From: Plantactinospora alkalitolerans
Lineage (GTDB): Bacteria > Actinomycetota > Actinomycetes > Mycobacteriales > Micromonosporaceae
Assembly: GCF_015690345.1 (NCBI RefSeq)
Contig: NZ_JADPUN010000142.1
Coordinates: 1 to 42,857, forward strand
Direction of reading: 5' to 3'
Length of the DNA stretch: 42,857 nt
The position numbers and the translations under genes were made by a program. The notes below the pieces were generated by a model. That model was not told where the DNA came from. It was given only the letters and a program-made list of their open reading frames with translations, and did not search any database. Numbering within the stretch: the first letter of the stretch is position 1; every line of letters begins with the position of its first letter. Shown here in pieces: positions 23,568 through 31,297 of the stretch.

Positions 23568-24755
23568 GTGGCGCAGTGGTCGGACGACGGGCGGGGCGGG
23601 CGCCGCCGTGATCCGCCCGGCAGCCTGCAGGCGCCGCTGTGGCGGGCCATCGCCGTCTACCGGTTCGCCGCCCTGACGTACGTCACGGTGCTGGCCGTCC
23701 GGAACCTGAGCGACTACGCGTTCCCGGTGGCCGGCGGCGTGGTGCTGTTGGCGATGACCAGCTGGACCGTGTACAGCGGATATGCGTACGCCGATCCGTC
23801 CTGGCGCCGCTGGCCGCTGCTGCTGGCCGACCTGGCGGTGACGCTCGCGGTGATCCTGGCCGCTCCCCGGGTGGTCGGTCCGAAGATGCTGGACGCCGGG
23901 GTGCCGCCGCTCAGCGTCGCCTGGCTGGCCGGCCCGGTGCTGGCCTGGGCGGTCTCCGGCGGGCGGCGGCGTGGCGTGGTGGCGGCGCTGATTCTCGGCG
24001 CCGCGGACCTGGCCGCGCGGGAGAGGGTGGGCCAGTCCTCGCTGACGGGTGCGGCGCTGATGCTGCTCGCCGGTATCGCGGTCGGGCACGTGGTCCGGTT
24101 GGCGGTGATCGCCGAGGAGCGGTTGCAGCAGGCCGTCGAGTTGGAGGCCGCCACCCGGGAACGGGAGCGGTTGGCCCGGGGCATCCACGACTCGGTTCTC
24201 CAGGTGCTTGCCCTGGTGCAGCGTCGGGGCGCCCATCTCGACGGCGAGGCCGGTGAGCTGGCCCGGCTGGCCGGCGAGCAGGAGGCCGCGCTGCGTTCGC
24301 TGATCGCTACCGCGGCACCCGTCGAACTGGACCGGAAGGAGATCGACCTGCGGTCGCTGCTCGGCGGGTACGCGTCGCCGGTGGTGTCGATCGCCGCACC
24401 GGCGACGCCGGTGGTGTTGCCCGCAGGGGTCGCCGGGGAGGTCGCCGCGGCGGTGGGTGCGGCGCTGGACAACGTGGCGAGGCACGGCGGTGGGCGTGGC
24501 TGGGTCCTGGTGGAGGACGATGTCGCGGAGGTGACCGTCTCGGTCCGGGACGACGGGCCGGGCATCCCGCCGGGCCGGCTCGGCGAGGCCGTCGGCCAGG
24601 GCAGGCTGGGCGTGGTCCAGTCGATCAAGGGACGGATCTCCGAGCTGGGCGGCACGGTACGGATCAGTTCGATGCCGGGGGAGGGCACCGAAGTGGAACT
24701 GCGGGTGCCACGCAGCCGTGTCACGCCAGACGGCACCGCCGCCCCGGTCGACTGA
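23568..24755 (+). CDS. Sensor histidine kinase, NarL-system type
   Basis: A 395-residue membrane kinase. The sensor part (about 30-185) has five or six hydrophobic helices and almost no external loops, so it probably senses within the membrane. The DHp segment is RERERLARGIHDSVLQVLALV, phospho-acceptor His207. The catalytic domain has the N box DNVARHGG near Asn302, DDGPGIP at 328-334 and GRLGVVQSIKGRI. I chose the GTG at 23568 (VAQWSDD); the frame is open to 23367 but that part lacks homologous-looking sequence. The cognate LuxR-type regulator follows 179 bases downstream, separated by the octamer array and hairpin. The signal is unknown. Confidence 0.88.
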   Translation: MAQWSDDGRGGRRRDPPGSLQAPLWRAIAVYRFAALTYVTVLAVRNLSDYAFPVAGGVVLLAMTSWTVYSGYAYADPSWRRWPLLLADLAVTLAVILAAPRVVGPKMLDAGVPPLSVAWLAGPVLAWAVSGGRRRGVVAALILGAADLAARERVGQSSLTGAALMLLAGIAVGHVVRLAVIAEERLQQAVELEAATRERERLARGIHDSVLQVLALVQRRGAHLDGEAGELARLAGEQEAALRSLIATAAPVELDRKEIDLRSLLGGYASPVVSIAAPATPVVLPAGVAGEVAAAVGAALDNVARHGGGRGWVLVEDDVAEVTVSVRDDGPGIPPGRLGEAVGQGRLGVVQSIKGRISELGGTVRISSMPGEGTEVELRVPRSRVTPDGTAAPVD

Positions 24756-24760
24756 GGATC

Positions 24761-24832
24761 GTCCAGGCGTCCAGGCGTCCAGGCGTCCAGGCGTCCAGGC
24801 GTCCAGGCGTCCAGGCGTCCAGGCGTCCAGGC
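24761..24832. repeat. Nine perfect tandem octamers (GTCCAGGC)
   Basis: GTCCAGGC is repeated nine times without a single change, beginning five bases after the histidine kinase stop. Perfection of all units points to recent expansion by slippage. The unit length is not a multiple of three and the array is non-coding in the kinase frame. Confidence 0.97.
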
Positions 24833-24850
24833 GTCTGGGACGCCTGGACG
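24824..24850 (+). terminator. Hairpin formed by the last octamer and an inverted copy
   Basis: Bases 24824-24835 pair perfectly with 24839-24850 (12 bp, TGG loop). The 3' arm contains GCCTGGAC, the reverse complement of the octamer, so it could pair with any of the nine upstream units to form loops of different size. It may act as an attenuator or terminator between kinase and regulator. Confidence 0.5.
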
Positions 24851-24908
24851 TGGTGACGGACCGCCGATCATTCCGGACCGTGGTGACGGACCGCCGACTG
24901 TTCCGGGG
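24849..24908. repeat. Two 30-bp direct repeats upstream of the response regulator
   Basis: Copies at 24849-24878 and 24879-24908 share CGTGGTGACGGACCGCCGA and a TTCCGG tail, differing at a few internal positions. They end 26 bases before the response regulator start, a position suited to regulator binding. Confidence 0.85.
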
Positions 24909-24934
24909 CGGACGCCGAAGTTAGGCTCGGCCGG

Positions 24935-25591
24935 GTGAGCGACGAGACGGTGATCCGGGTGATGGTGGTCGACGACCATCCGATGTGGAGAGAAGGGGTG
25001 GCCCGGGACCTGACCGAGGCCGGCTATCTCGTGGTGGCCACCAGCGGTGAGGGCCGGCAGGCCGTCCGGGTGGCTCGGGCGGCCCGTCCCGACGTCGTCG
25101 TACTCGATCTCCAACTGCCGGACATCTCCGGCGTCGAGGTGATCCACGGCCTGCTGGCGGAGCTGCCCGGGGTACGGGTGCTGATGCTCTCGGCCAGTGG
25201 CGAGCAGCAGAGCGTGCTCGACGCGGTGAAGGCGGGGGCCACCGGCTATCTGATCAAGTCGGCCGGTCCGGCGGAGTTCCTGGAGGCGGTCCGGCGCACC
25301 GCCGCCGGGGACACCGTCTTCACACCGGGCCTGGCCGGCCTGGTGCTGGGCGAGTACCGGCGGCTCGCCGTCGCGCCCGACCCGCCGGGCAACGAACTGC
25401 CCCGGCTCACCGACCGGGAGACCGAGGTGCTCCGGATGGTCGCCAAGGGGGCGTCCTACAAACAGATCGCCACCCGGCTGGGCCTGTCCCACCGGACCGT
25501 GCAGAACCACGTACAGAACACGCTCGGCAAGTTGCAGTTGCACAACCGGGTGGAACTCACCCGCTACGCCATCGAACAGGGCCTCGACTGA
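24935..25591 (+). CDS. LuxR/NarL-family response regulator
   Basis: A 218-residue DNA-binding regulator. The receiver domain (1-120) has the acidic pair Asp13/Asp14, phospho-acceptor Asp58 in VVLDLQLPDISG, and the conserved Lys in GYLIKSAGP. The C-terminal HTH (about 155-215) is LTDRETEVLRMVAKGASYKQ followed by a recognition helix containing SHRTVQNHVQNTLGKL. It is the evident partner of the kinase upstream. The start is GTG. Two 30-bp direct repeats just upstream are candidate binding sites for autoregulation; that is inference. Targets are unknown. Confidence 0.93.
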   Translation: MSDETVIRVMVVDDHPMWREGVARDLTEAGYLVVATSGEGRQAVRVARAARPDVVVLDLQLPDISGVEVIHGLLAELPGVRVLMLSASGEQQSVLDAVKAGATGYLIKSAGPAEFLEAVRRTAAGDTVFTPGLAGLVLGEYRRLAVAPDPPGNELPRLTDRETEVLRMVAKGASYKQIATRLGLSHRTVQNHVQNTLGKLQLHNRVELTRYAIEQGLD

Positions 25592-25651
25592 ACCGCCGAG
25601 TGGGGCCACCGAGGCTCGCCGGCCCCGCTGGCGTACGGCGGCAGGGCCGGC

Positions 25652-26218
25652 TCACGGCGGGGGCTGGGTCTCGTTGACGGCCAGTTCCTCCGCGCTCGCC
25701 CCGCCGCCGGCAGCTCCGGCGTCGTACGCGATGGAGTCGGTCTCGTCGTCTCCGCGGGCGCCCTGGTCCGGCTCCACCAGCCGGCCGACCGGCCCGCCAC
25801 CCGGAGCGTCGCCCAGGATGCCGTGGTCGTAGATCGACACCGGTGAGCGTGGATCGGAGGTCGGTCCGGGATCCATCACGTCGGCGTCGAGCTGTGCCTC
25901 GGCGGCGGCCTCCTCGCTGTCCGCCTCGGCGGCGATCGCGGGGTCGACCGCGCCGGCGAGGGGATCGTCGACCGGACGTTCGGGCTGTTCCCGCGCGAGC
26001 TTGTAGTCCAGCGACTCGCCGTCCAACTGCTCCTCGGCGGTGTTGCCGAAACGGTCGATGGCCAGCGGGCGGTCGCCGGGAAGCGGCGCCGGGTCCGGAC
26101 CGTCCGCCTCCCGGCCGGTGGCGACGTCGTCCCTGGCCGTCGAGTCGTCGTCGGCGGTGTCGGGCAGACCCTCCGCTTCTGGGTCGGACACGGGCGTCGG
26201 AAACTCGTCATCACGCAT
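25652..26218 (-). CDS. Acidic DUF5709-type protein
   Basis: A 188-residue, strongly acidic and probably largely disordered protein. It opens MRDDEFPTPVSDPEAEGLPD, which I recognise as the start of the actinobacterial DUF5709 family. ADGPDPAPLPGDRPLAIDRF, an ESLDYKLAREQPE segment and SIYDHGILG are its other conserved blocks. There is no signal peptide, membrane helix or catalytic motif. The function of the family is unknown. It is convergent with the response regulator and divergent from the GT4-fold gene. Confidence 0.8.
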   Translation of the reverse strand: MRDDEFPTPVSDPEAEGLPDTADDDSTARDDVATGREADGPDPAPLPGDRPLAIDRFGNTAEEQLDGESLDYKLAREQPERPVDDPLAGAVDPAIAAEADSEEAAAEAQLDADVMDPGPTSDPRSPVSIYDHGILGDAPGGGPVGRLVEPDQGARGDDETDSIAYDAGAAGGGASAEELAVNETQPPP

Positions 26219-26499
26219 GACAGATCACTACCCGCTGCCGCCGCACCCGTAACCGGGTCAAGTCGGGTCCGAACACGGCCGGATTCCGGAACACGGCGGT
26301 TAGGCGGGGCCCGAACGGGGACGCAGGTGCCGGCGAGGTCTGTCGGATCCTCGGGGGGCGGGCCGTCGACGACGGACCGCCTGGCCGGTGGCGCCGGGCG
26401 CCCGGACCGGTTTGCCAGGTTTCCGCTCGGCCCGTCGTGGTTAATGGGAGCCTCTGATCGAACGGCCGTTTGCTCGTGACCCCCGCCTGGAGGTGACCC
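26219..26499. other. Divergent intergenic region
   Basis: 281 bases between divergent starts. It holds a nine-base direct repeat, GAACACGGC (26271 and 26289), and a short ACCCG/CGGGT hairpin near 26245. I see no coding region and no strong promoter. GGAGGTG before 26500 is the ribosome-binding site of the next gene. Confidence 0.45.
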
Positions 26500-27699
26500 A
26501 TGCGCGTTGGCCTCGTCTGCGCACACGCCGGCCCGCCGCAGGAGGTCCGCGGCCGACATGCCGGTACGCATCAGCACGTGGCCCGGTTGGCCGCCGAGCT
26601 GGCGGGACGAGGTCACGACGTAAGGGTGTACGAGCGGCTCGACCACCCGGATTCGCCTCCGACGAGTGAGTTCGAGGGTTATCGGCTGGAACGGGTGCCG
26701 GTGGGCCCGTCGCGGCGCACACCGACCGGCGAACTGGTGCCGTACGTGCCCGAACTCGGCCGCTGGCTGACCGACCGCTGGGCGGCGGACTGGGCGCCCG
26801 AGGTGGTGCACGGGCACTTCTGGATCGGCGGACTGGCCGCGGCCAGCGCGGTCCGGGACACGGTCATCCCGATCGTGCAGACCTTCCACTCGCTCGGCAC
26901 GGAACAGTTGCGACACCTCGGGGAGCACTACGACGGGCCGGGACAGCGGATCCCGCTGGAGCTGGCGTTGACCCGGGCGGTCGACATGGCGGTCGCCCAG
27001 TCCACCCACGAGGTCGACGAACTGACCCGGATGGGGCTGCAACGGGCCTCGGTGACCGTGGTGCCCGCCGGGGTGGACGTCGAGTTGTTCGCTCCCGAGG
27101 GCGAGGCGATGCCCCGGGACCGACGTCCCCGGATCCTGGCCGCCGGCGGCCTGTCCCCGGGGCACGGACAGGAGGACCTGATCCGGGCGTTGCGACTGGT
27201 CGGGGACGTCGAACTGGTCATCGCGGGCGGCCCGCCCGCCGGCAGCCTCGACAACCACGCCGAGGCCCGCCGGCTGCGGGAGGTCGCGGAGGAGAACGGG
27301 GTCGCCGACCAGATCCGGCTGGTGGGTTCGGTGCCGCACGACCAGATGTCCGCCTGGTACCGCTCGGCCGACGTGGTGGCCTGCACCTCCCGGTACGCCG
27401 CCGCCGGCCGGGTGCCCATGGAGGCGATGGCCTGTGGCGTGCCGGTGGTCGGATACTCCCTGGGTGGCATCGCGGACACCGTGGTCGACGAGGTGACCGG
27501 CCGGCTCGTGCCACCTGGCGACGTACGCGGCCTCGGGGTGACCCTCCGCCGGCTGCTCGCCGCCGACGCGGAGCGGTTCGCGTACGGGCACGCGGCCGTG
27601 GACCGGGTGCGTTGCAGCTACACCTGGGACCGTACGGCGAGCGCCCTGGAGCGCCTCTACGAGCGGGTGGTGAGCCGGCGACAGCCCGCTGCGGGTTGA
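26500..27699 (+). CDS. GT4-fold glycosyltransferase-like protein with degenerate donor site
   Basis: A 399-residue GT-B-fold protein. The N-terminal domain starts MRVGLVCAHAGPPQEVRGRH with HVARLAAELAGRGHDVRVY, and the acceptor-side motif VVHGHFWIGG is present. The C-terminal donor domain aligns with GT4 enzymes, but key residues differ. Where family members have G-R-L...K-G, this protein has GGLSPGHG (Gly217 and His222). The first Glu of EX7E is Ala300 in AAAGRVPMEAMACGVPVV; only Glu308 remains. It may be a pseudoenzyme, use another donor geometry, or belong to a subfamily with its own pattern. GGAGGTG six bases upstream makes the ATG secure. Confidence 0.85.
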   Translation: MRVGLVCAHAGPPQEVRGRHAGTHQHVARLAAELAGRGHDVRVYERLDHPDSPPTSEFEGYRLERVPVGPSRRTPTGELVPYVPELGRWLTDRWAADWAPEVVHGHFWIGGLAAASAVRDTVIPIVQTFHSLGTEQLRHLGEHYDGPGQRIPLELALTRAVDMAVAQSTHEVDELTRMGLQRASVTVVPAGVDVELFAPEGEAMPRDRRPRILAAGGLSPGHGQEDLIRALRLVGDVELVIAGGPPAGSLDNHAEARRLREVAEENGVADQIRLVGSVPHDQMSAWYRSADVVACTSRYAAAGRVPMEAMACGVPVVGYSLGGIADTVVDEVTGRLVPPGDVRGLGVTLRRLLAADAERFAYGHAAVDRVRCSYTWDRTASALERLYERVVSRRQPAAG

Positions 27700-27721
27700 C
27701 CGGGGACGGAACGGCTGCGGG

Positions 27722-28702
27722 TCAGCGTCGGGGAACCGGGGCGACCGGGCCGGAACGCCGTACGCCGGGCGCCGCCCGGTCCGGCAGCACCCGGCGACCG
27801 GAACGTGCCGCCGGTCGCGGGCGGGAGAGCTCCGGCAGATCCGGGCCGCGCTGTCCCGGGACCAGGGTGTGCTGGTGCTGGGGTTCGGCGTACCGGGTCA
27901 GCCCGAGCACCGCGACCAGGGTGACCAGGAAACCGACCCCCGCCAGCCACTCCCGACCCGGCCAGATCCGGTCGCCGAGCAGCAGCAGGCCCACGATCGC
28001 CGCCGGTACCGCCCCGGCGGCGTCCATCGCGGCCACCGCAGCGGTGGTGGACCCGCGCTGCATCGCGAGGCCGAGCAGCAACTGGCCGACGATCGAGTGG
28101 GCGATCAGCAGGTAGAGCAGTGGATCACGGGGCAGCGCATCGATCGATTGCACCGAGGCCAGCGGCCGGGCGGCCACCGCCGCGGCCGAGAACGCGAGCC
28201 CGGCGAGCGAGCCCAGCGCCACCGAACCCGGCGCCCCGTGCAGTCGTACGGCGAAGAAGCCGAGTCCACCGATCACGCCGAGCGCGACCACCAGCCCGAT
28301 CACGCCGGCCGTGCCGAGTTGCCGGGACGGTGCCGGCTTGGCGGCCAGCACCAGGGCGGTGATCCCGACGAGGAGCAGCACCAGCAGCAGGATCTCGACG
28401 ACCGGCAACCGCCACTTGAGCACCAGCACTCCGAGCAGGGCGGTGACGCCCAGCCCCGCCGCCACGCTCGCCTGGACCAGGAACAGCGGCAGGTCCCGCC
28501 GGGCCAGGAAGGCGAGGACGAATCCGAGCATCTGGCAGCCCAGCCCCACCAGGTAGCTGCGGTGTCCGACCAGCCGCAACAGCAGCCCCGGGTCGAACGT
28601 GTGATGCAGGGTCGTCCGGGTCGCCGCCACCGACTGGAGCAGATTGGCAATGCCGTACGCGGCGATCATCGCCGCGAGGAAGCACCAACCGGTGGAGACC
28701 AC
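27722..28702 (-). CDS. DMT-superfamily membrane protein
   Basis: A 326-residue protein with about nine or ten hydrophobic helices arranged in two halves, as in drug/metabolite (EamA-like) transporters. AMQRGSTTAAVAAMDAAGAVP and IVGLLLLGDRIWPGREWLAGVG in the second half are the usual DMT landmarks. The last 45 residues form a basic Pro/Arg-rich cytoplasmic tail. The start is uncertain: I chose the GTG at 28702, which places the first helix at the N-terminus; an ATG 20 codons later would shorten it. It follows hisN by 41 bases on the same strand, so the two are probably co-transcribed. The substrate is unknown. Confidence 0.75.
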   Translation of the reverse strand: MVSTGWCFLAAMIAAYGIANLLQSVAATRTTLHHTFDPGLLLRLVGHRSYLVGLGCQMLGFVLAFLARRDLPLFLVQASVAAGLGVTALLGVLVLKWRLPVVEILLLVLLLVGITALVLAAKPAPSRQLGTAGVIGLVVALGVIGGLGFFAVRLHGAPGSVALGSLAGLAFSAAAVAARPLASVQSIDALPRDPLLYLLIAHSIVGQLLLGLAMQRGSTTAAVAAMDAAGAVPAAIVGLLLLGDRIWPGREWLAGVGFLVTLVAVLGLTRYAEPQHQHTLVPGQRGPDLPELSRPRPAARSGRRVLPDRAAPGVRRSGPVAPVPRR

Positions 28703-28743
28703 CTGGCGAGGATAGAGGCAGATCCCGCTCTCCGCTCGGTCGG

Positions 28744-29535
28744 CTAGCCGAGCCGATCGAGGAGATCCTGGTGCAGTTTCCCGTTGCTGGCCACCGCGCT
28801 GCCACCACCGGGGCCGGGGCGTCCGGCCAGGTCGGTGAAGGTTCCACCGGCCTCGGTCACGATCGGGATCAACGCGGCCAGGTCCCACAGCGACAGCTCC
28901 GGCTCGGCCATCGCGTCCACCGCACCCTCGGCGACCAGCATGTAGCCGTAGAAGTCGCCGTACGCCCGGCTCCGCCAGACCGTCCGGATGATGTCGAGCA
29001 TCGCGTCGAGCCGGCCGCCCTCCTCCCAGCCGTTCAGGGAGGCGTAGCAGAAGCTGGCGTCGGCGAGCCGCCCCACCCCGGAGACCCGGATCGGGCTGGC
29101 GGCGGCCGGGTGCTTGCCCGCGTACGCCCCGAGGCCGGTGGCCGCCCACCAGCGACGGCCGAGCGCGGGTGCGGAGACGAGCCCCACGACCGGCGTATCG
29201 CCCTCCATCAGGGAGATCAGCGTGGCCCAGATCGGTACGCCCCGGACGAAGTTCTTGGTGCCGTCGATCGGGTCGACCACCCACTGCCGGGAGCCGCCTC
29301 CGGCCGGTGCGACGGAGGCGCCGTACTCCTCGCCGAGCACCCCGTCGCGGGGCCGGGTCCGGGCCAGGGTCGCCCGGATGGCGCGTTCCACGGCGGTGTC
29401 CGCGTCGGTGACCGGGGTCAGGTCCGGCTTGGATTCCACGTGGAGGTCGAGGGCCCGGAACCGGGCCATCGAGATCGAGTCGGCGGTGTCGGCGAGCATG
29501 TGCGCCAGGGACAGGTCATCCGCGTACCGGGCCAT
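28744..29535 (-). CDS. hisN: Histidinol-phosphatase (inositol-monophosphatase type)
   Basis: A 263-residue Mg-dependent phosphatase expected to convert L-histidinol phosphate to L-histidinol, the penultimate phase of histidine synthesis. The motifs of the inositol-phosphatase superfamily are present: KPDLTPVTDADTAVE, GEEYG, DPIDGTKNFVRGVP (metal site), and ELSLWDLAALIPIVTEAGG. YGDFYGYMLVAEG is seen in the actinobacterial HisN branch, and the neighbourhood (rsgA, aroA) is the one where hisN sits in Streptomyces. Inositol monophosphatase activity is an alternative. Confidence 0.9.
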   Translation of the reverse strand: MARYADDLSLAHMLADTADSISMARFRALDLHVESKPDLTPVTDADTAVERAIRATLARTRPRDGVLGEEYGASVAPAGGGSRQWVVDPIDGTKNFVRGVPIWATLISLMEGDTPVVGLVSAPALGRRWWAATGLGAYAGKHPAAASPIRVSGVGRLADASFCYASLNGWEEGGRLDAMLDIIRTVWRSRAYGDFYGYMLVAEGAVDAMAEPELSLWDLAALIPIVTEAGGTFTDLAGRPGPGGGSAVASNGKLHQDLLDRLG

Positions 29536-29586
29536 GGCGGGAAACCTACTCGATCGGGTCCGCGAGGTGCGTTAGCATCCCGCGCC

Positions 29587-30156
29587 GTGGCCTCCGAAAC
29601 GGTTTCCGACGGAACTCCCGAGATATTGATCGGTCTGCTGGCCGAGCCAGACCGGCTCGCCGCGTTCGCAGCGGTGGTGCTCGGTGCGAGCGGTCCGGCG
29701 GAGGTGGCGGAGCGGACCGGGCTGCCCGCCCGGATGGTGGTGGCCGCGCTGCGCCGCCTGGAGTCCGGTGGCCTGGTCAGAACCGAAGGCGGCCGGACCG
29801 TCGCCCTGGTCGACGTCTTCAAGGAGGCGGTCCGGGCGCATCCGCCGACGCCACCGGACGCCGACGCGGATCCGGATCCGGCCGTGTCGACGGTGCTGCG
29901 GACGTTCGTCCGGGACGGCCGGATCGTCCAGTTCCCGGCCGCGCGGGGGAAGCGCCGGCTGCTGCTGGAGCACGTCGTGACGATCTTCGAACCGGGCGTG
30001 CGCTATCCGGAGCGGGAGGTCAACGCCCTGCTGCGGGCCTGGCACGACGACTACGCCACGCTGCGGCGCTATCTGGTCGACGAGGTGCTGCTGACCCGGG
30101 AGGACGGCGTCTACTGGCGCAGCGGCGGGCCGGTCGACCTCGAACCGGGCCCGTAG
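29587..30156 (+). CDS. DUF2087 protein with N-terminal winged-helix
   Basis: A 189-residue protein. The N-terminal 75 residues look like a small winged-helix (VAERTGLPARMVVAALRRLE, then GLVRTEGGRTVAL). After an acidic, proline-rich linker the C-terminal 75 residues form the DUF2087 domain, with FPAARGKRRLLLEHV, FEPGVRYPEREVNALL and YLVDEVLLTREDGVYWR. This architecture suggests a DNA-binding regulator, but no target is known. The GTG at 29587 follows CATCCCGCGCC with no clear ribosome-binding site, so it may be leaderless. It is divergent from hisN, with 51 bases between starts, and convergent with rsgA. Confidence 0.85.
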   Translation: MASETVSDGTPEILIGLLAEPDRLAAFAAVVLGASGPAEVAERTGLPARMVVAALRRLESGGLVRTEGGRTVALVDVFKEAVRAHPPTPPDADADPDPAVSTVLRTFVRDGRIVQFPAARGKRRLLLEHVVTIFEPGVRYPEREVNALLRAWHDDYATLRRYLVDEVLLTREDGVYWRSGGPVDLEPGP

Positions 30157-30175
30157 GCGCGGGCCGCCGCACCGG

Positions 30176-31240
30176 TCACTCGATCTCACCGGCCCGGGAG
30201 GCCAGCAGCCGGCGGTACGACGCCAGCCGGCGCGGATCGGCGTTACCCGCCGCCACCCAGGCGTCCAGGGCGCACTCGGTCTCGTCCGGGGTGTGCTCAC
30301 AGTTGGGCGGGCACTCGACGGTCCCCTCGACCAGATCCGGGAAGCCGTGCAGCAGGCTCTCCGCCGAGACGTGTGCGAGTCCGAAGCTGCGGATCCCGGG
30401 CGTGTCGACGATCCAGCCGGGATGGGTCCGCTTGCCGCCGCCGCGTACCGGCGGCAGCCGTAGCGCGACGGCGCTGGTCGAGGTGTGTCGTCCCCGCCCG
30501 ATCGCGCTGACCGTGCCGACCGCCCTGGCCGCCGCCGGGACGAGCCGGTTGACCAGGGTCGACTTGCCCACTCCCGAGTGGCCGACCATGACCGAGATCC
30601 GCTCGCTGAGCAGTTGGCGCACCTCGCCGAGGTCCACCGACGGCCCGACCAGCACGTGCCGCAGGTCCAGTTCCGTGTAGTAACCGAGCACGGCGTCCGG
30701 CGCCGCCAGATCGGCCTTGGTGAGGCAGAGCAGCGGCTCGATGTCCGCGTCGTACGCGGCCACCAGGCAGCGGTCGATGAAGCCCGTCCGTGGTGGCGGA
30801 TCGGCCAGCGAGCTGACGATCACGAGTTGGTCGGCGTTGGCGACGACGACGCGTTCCAGCCGGCCCTCGGCGGTGGTCTCGTCGTCGTCGGCGGTGCGCC
30901 GCAGCACCGAGGTCCGCTCCGCGATCCGGACGATCCGGGCCAGCGCCCCGTCCGCGCCGGAGGTGTCACCGACCAGTGCGACCCGGTCGCCGACCACCAC
31001 CGACTTGCGACCCAGTTCCCGGGCCCGCATCGCGGTGACCGTGCCGACCCCGCCCTTGGCACCGGCGCCGACCGTCAGGTCGTCCTCGGTCACGCAGGTG
31101 TAGCGACCGCGGTCGACGGCGATCACGAACCCGTCGACGGCGTCGGCGTGCTGGGGCCGGGTGCGGGTACGCGGACGTGACGAGCGACCGGGTCGTACCC
31201 GTACGTCGTCCTCGTCGTATTCCCGCCGCTTGCCCGCCAG
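30176..31240 (-). CDS. rsgA: Small-ribosomal-subunit biogenesis GTPase RsgA, probable CTG start
   Basis: Circularly permuted GTPase that assists late 30S maturation. An OB-fold N-domain is followed by G4 LTKAD, G1 GHSGVGKSTLVN, G3 DTPGIRSFG and a zinc knuckle with CPPNCEH and a later Cys. The first ATG/GTG in frame is the GTG at 31126, but translated sequence before it ([20 protein letters not shown]) matches the conserved N-terminus of actinobacterial RsgA. No ATG, GTG or TTG exists in that stretch. A CTG at 31240, five bases after GGGGGA, is the best start and gives 354 residues. It lies 57 bases after aroA and is probably co-transcribed with it. Confidence 0.88.
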   Translation of the reverse strand: MAGKRREYDEDDVRVRPGRSSRPRTRTRPQHADAVDGFVIAVDRGRYTCVTEDDLTVGAGAKGGVGTVTAMRARELGRKSVVVGDRVALVGDTSGADGALARIVRIAERTSVLRRTADDDETTAEGRLERVVVANADQLVIVSSLADPPPRTGFIDRCLVAAYDADIEPLLCLTKADLAAPDAVLGYYTELDLRHVLVGPSVDLGEVRQLLSERISVMVGHSGVGKSTLVNRLVPAAARAVGTVSAIGRGRHTSTSAVALRLPPVRGGGKRTHPGWIVDTPGIRSFGLAHVSAESLLHGFPDLVEGTVECPPNCEHTPDETECALDAWVAAGNADPRRLASYRRLLASRAGEIE

Positions 31241-31297
31241 GTCCGTCCCCCGTCTCGTTCCGCGGCGACAGCCAGCGACGGGACGAATCGGTCCCGG

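Noticed and set aside
24761-24832. CRISPR-like array
   Set aside because: The units are contiguous octamers without spacers, and there are no cas genes.
24718-24924. A short open frame through the octamer array, giving SRRPGVQA repeats
   Set aside because: The repeat peptide follows from a 24-base triple octamer; there is no ribosome-binding site and the frame overlaps the end of the kinase gene.
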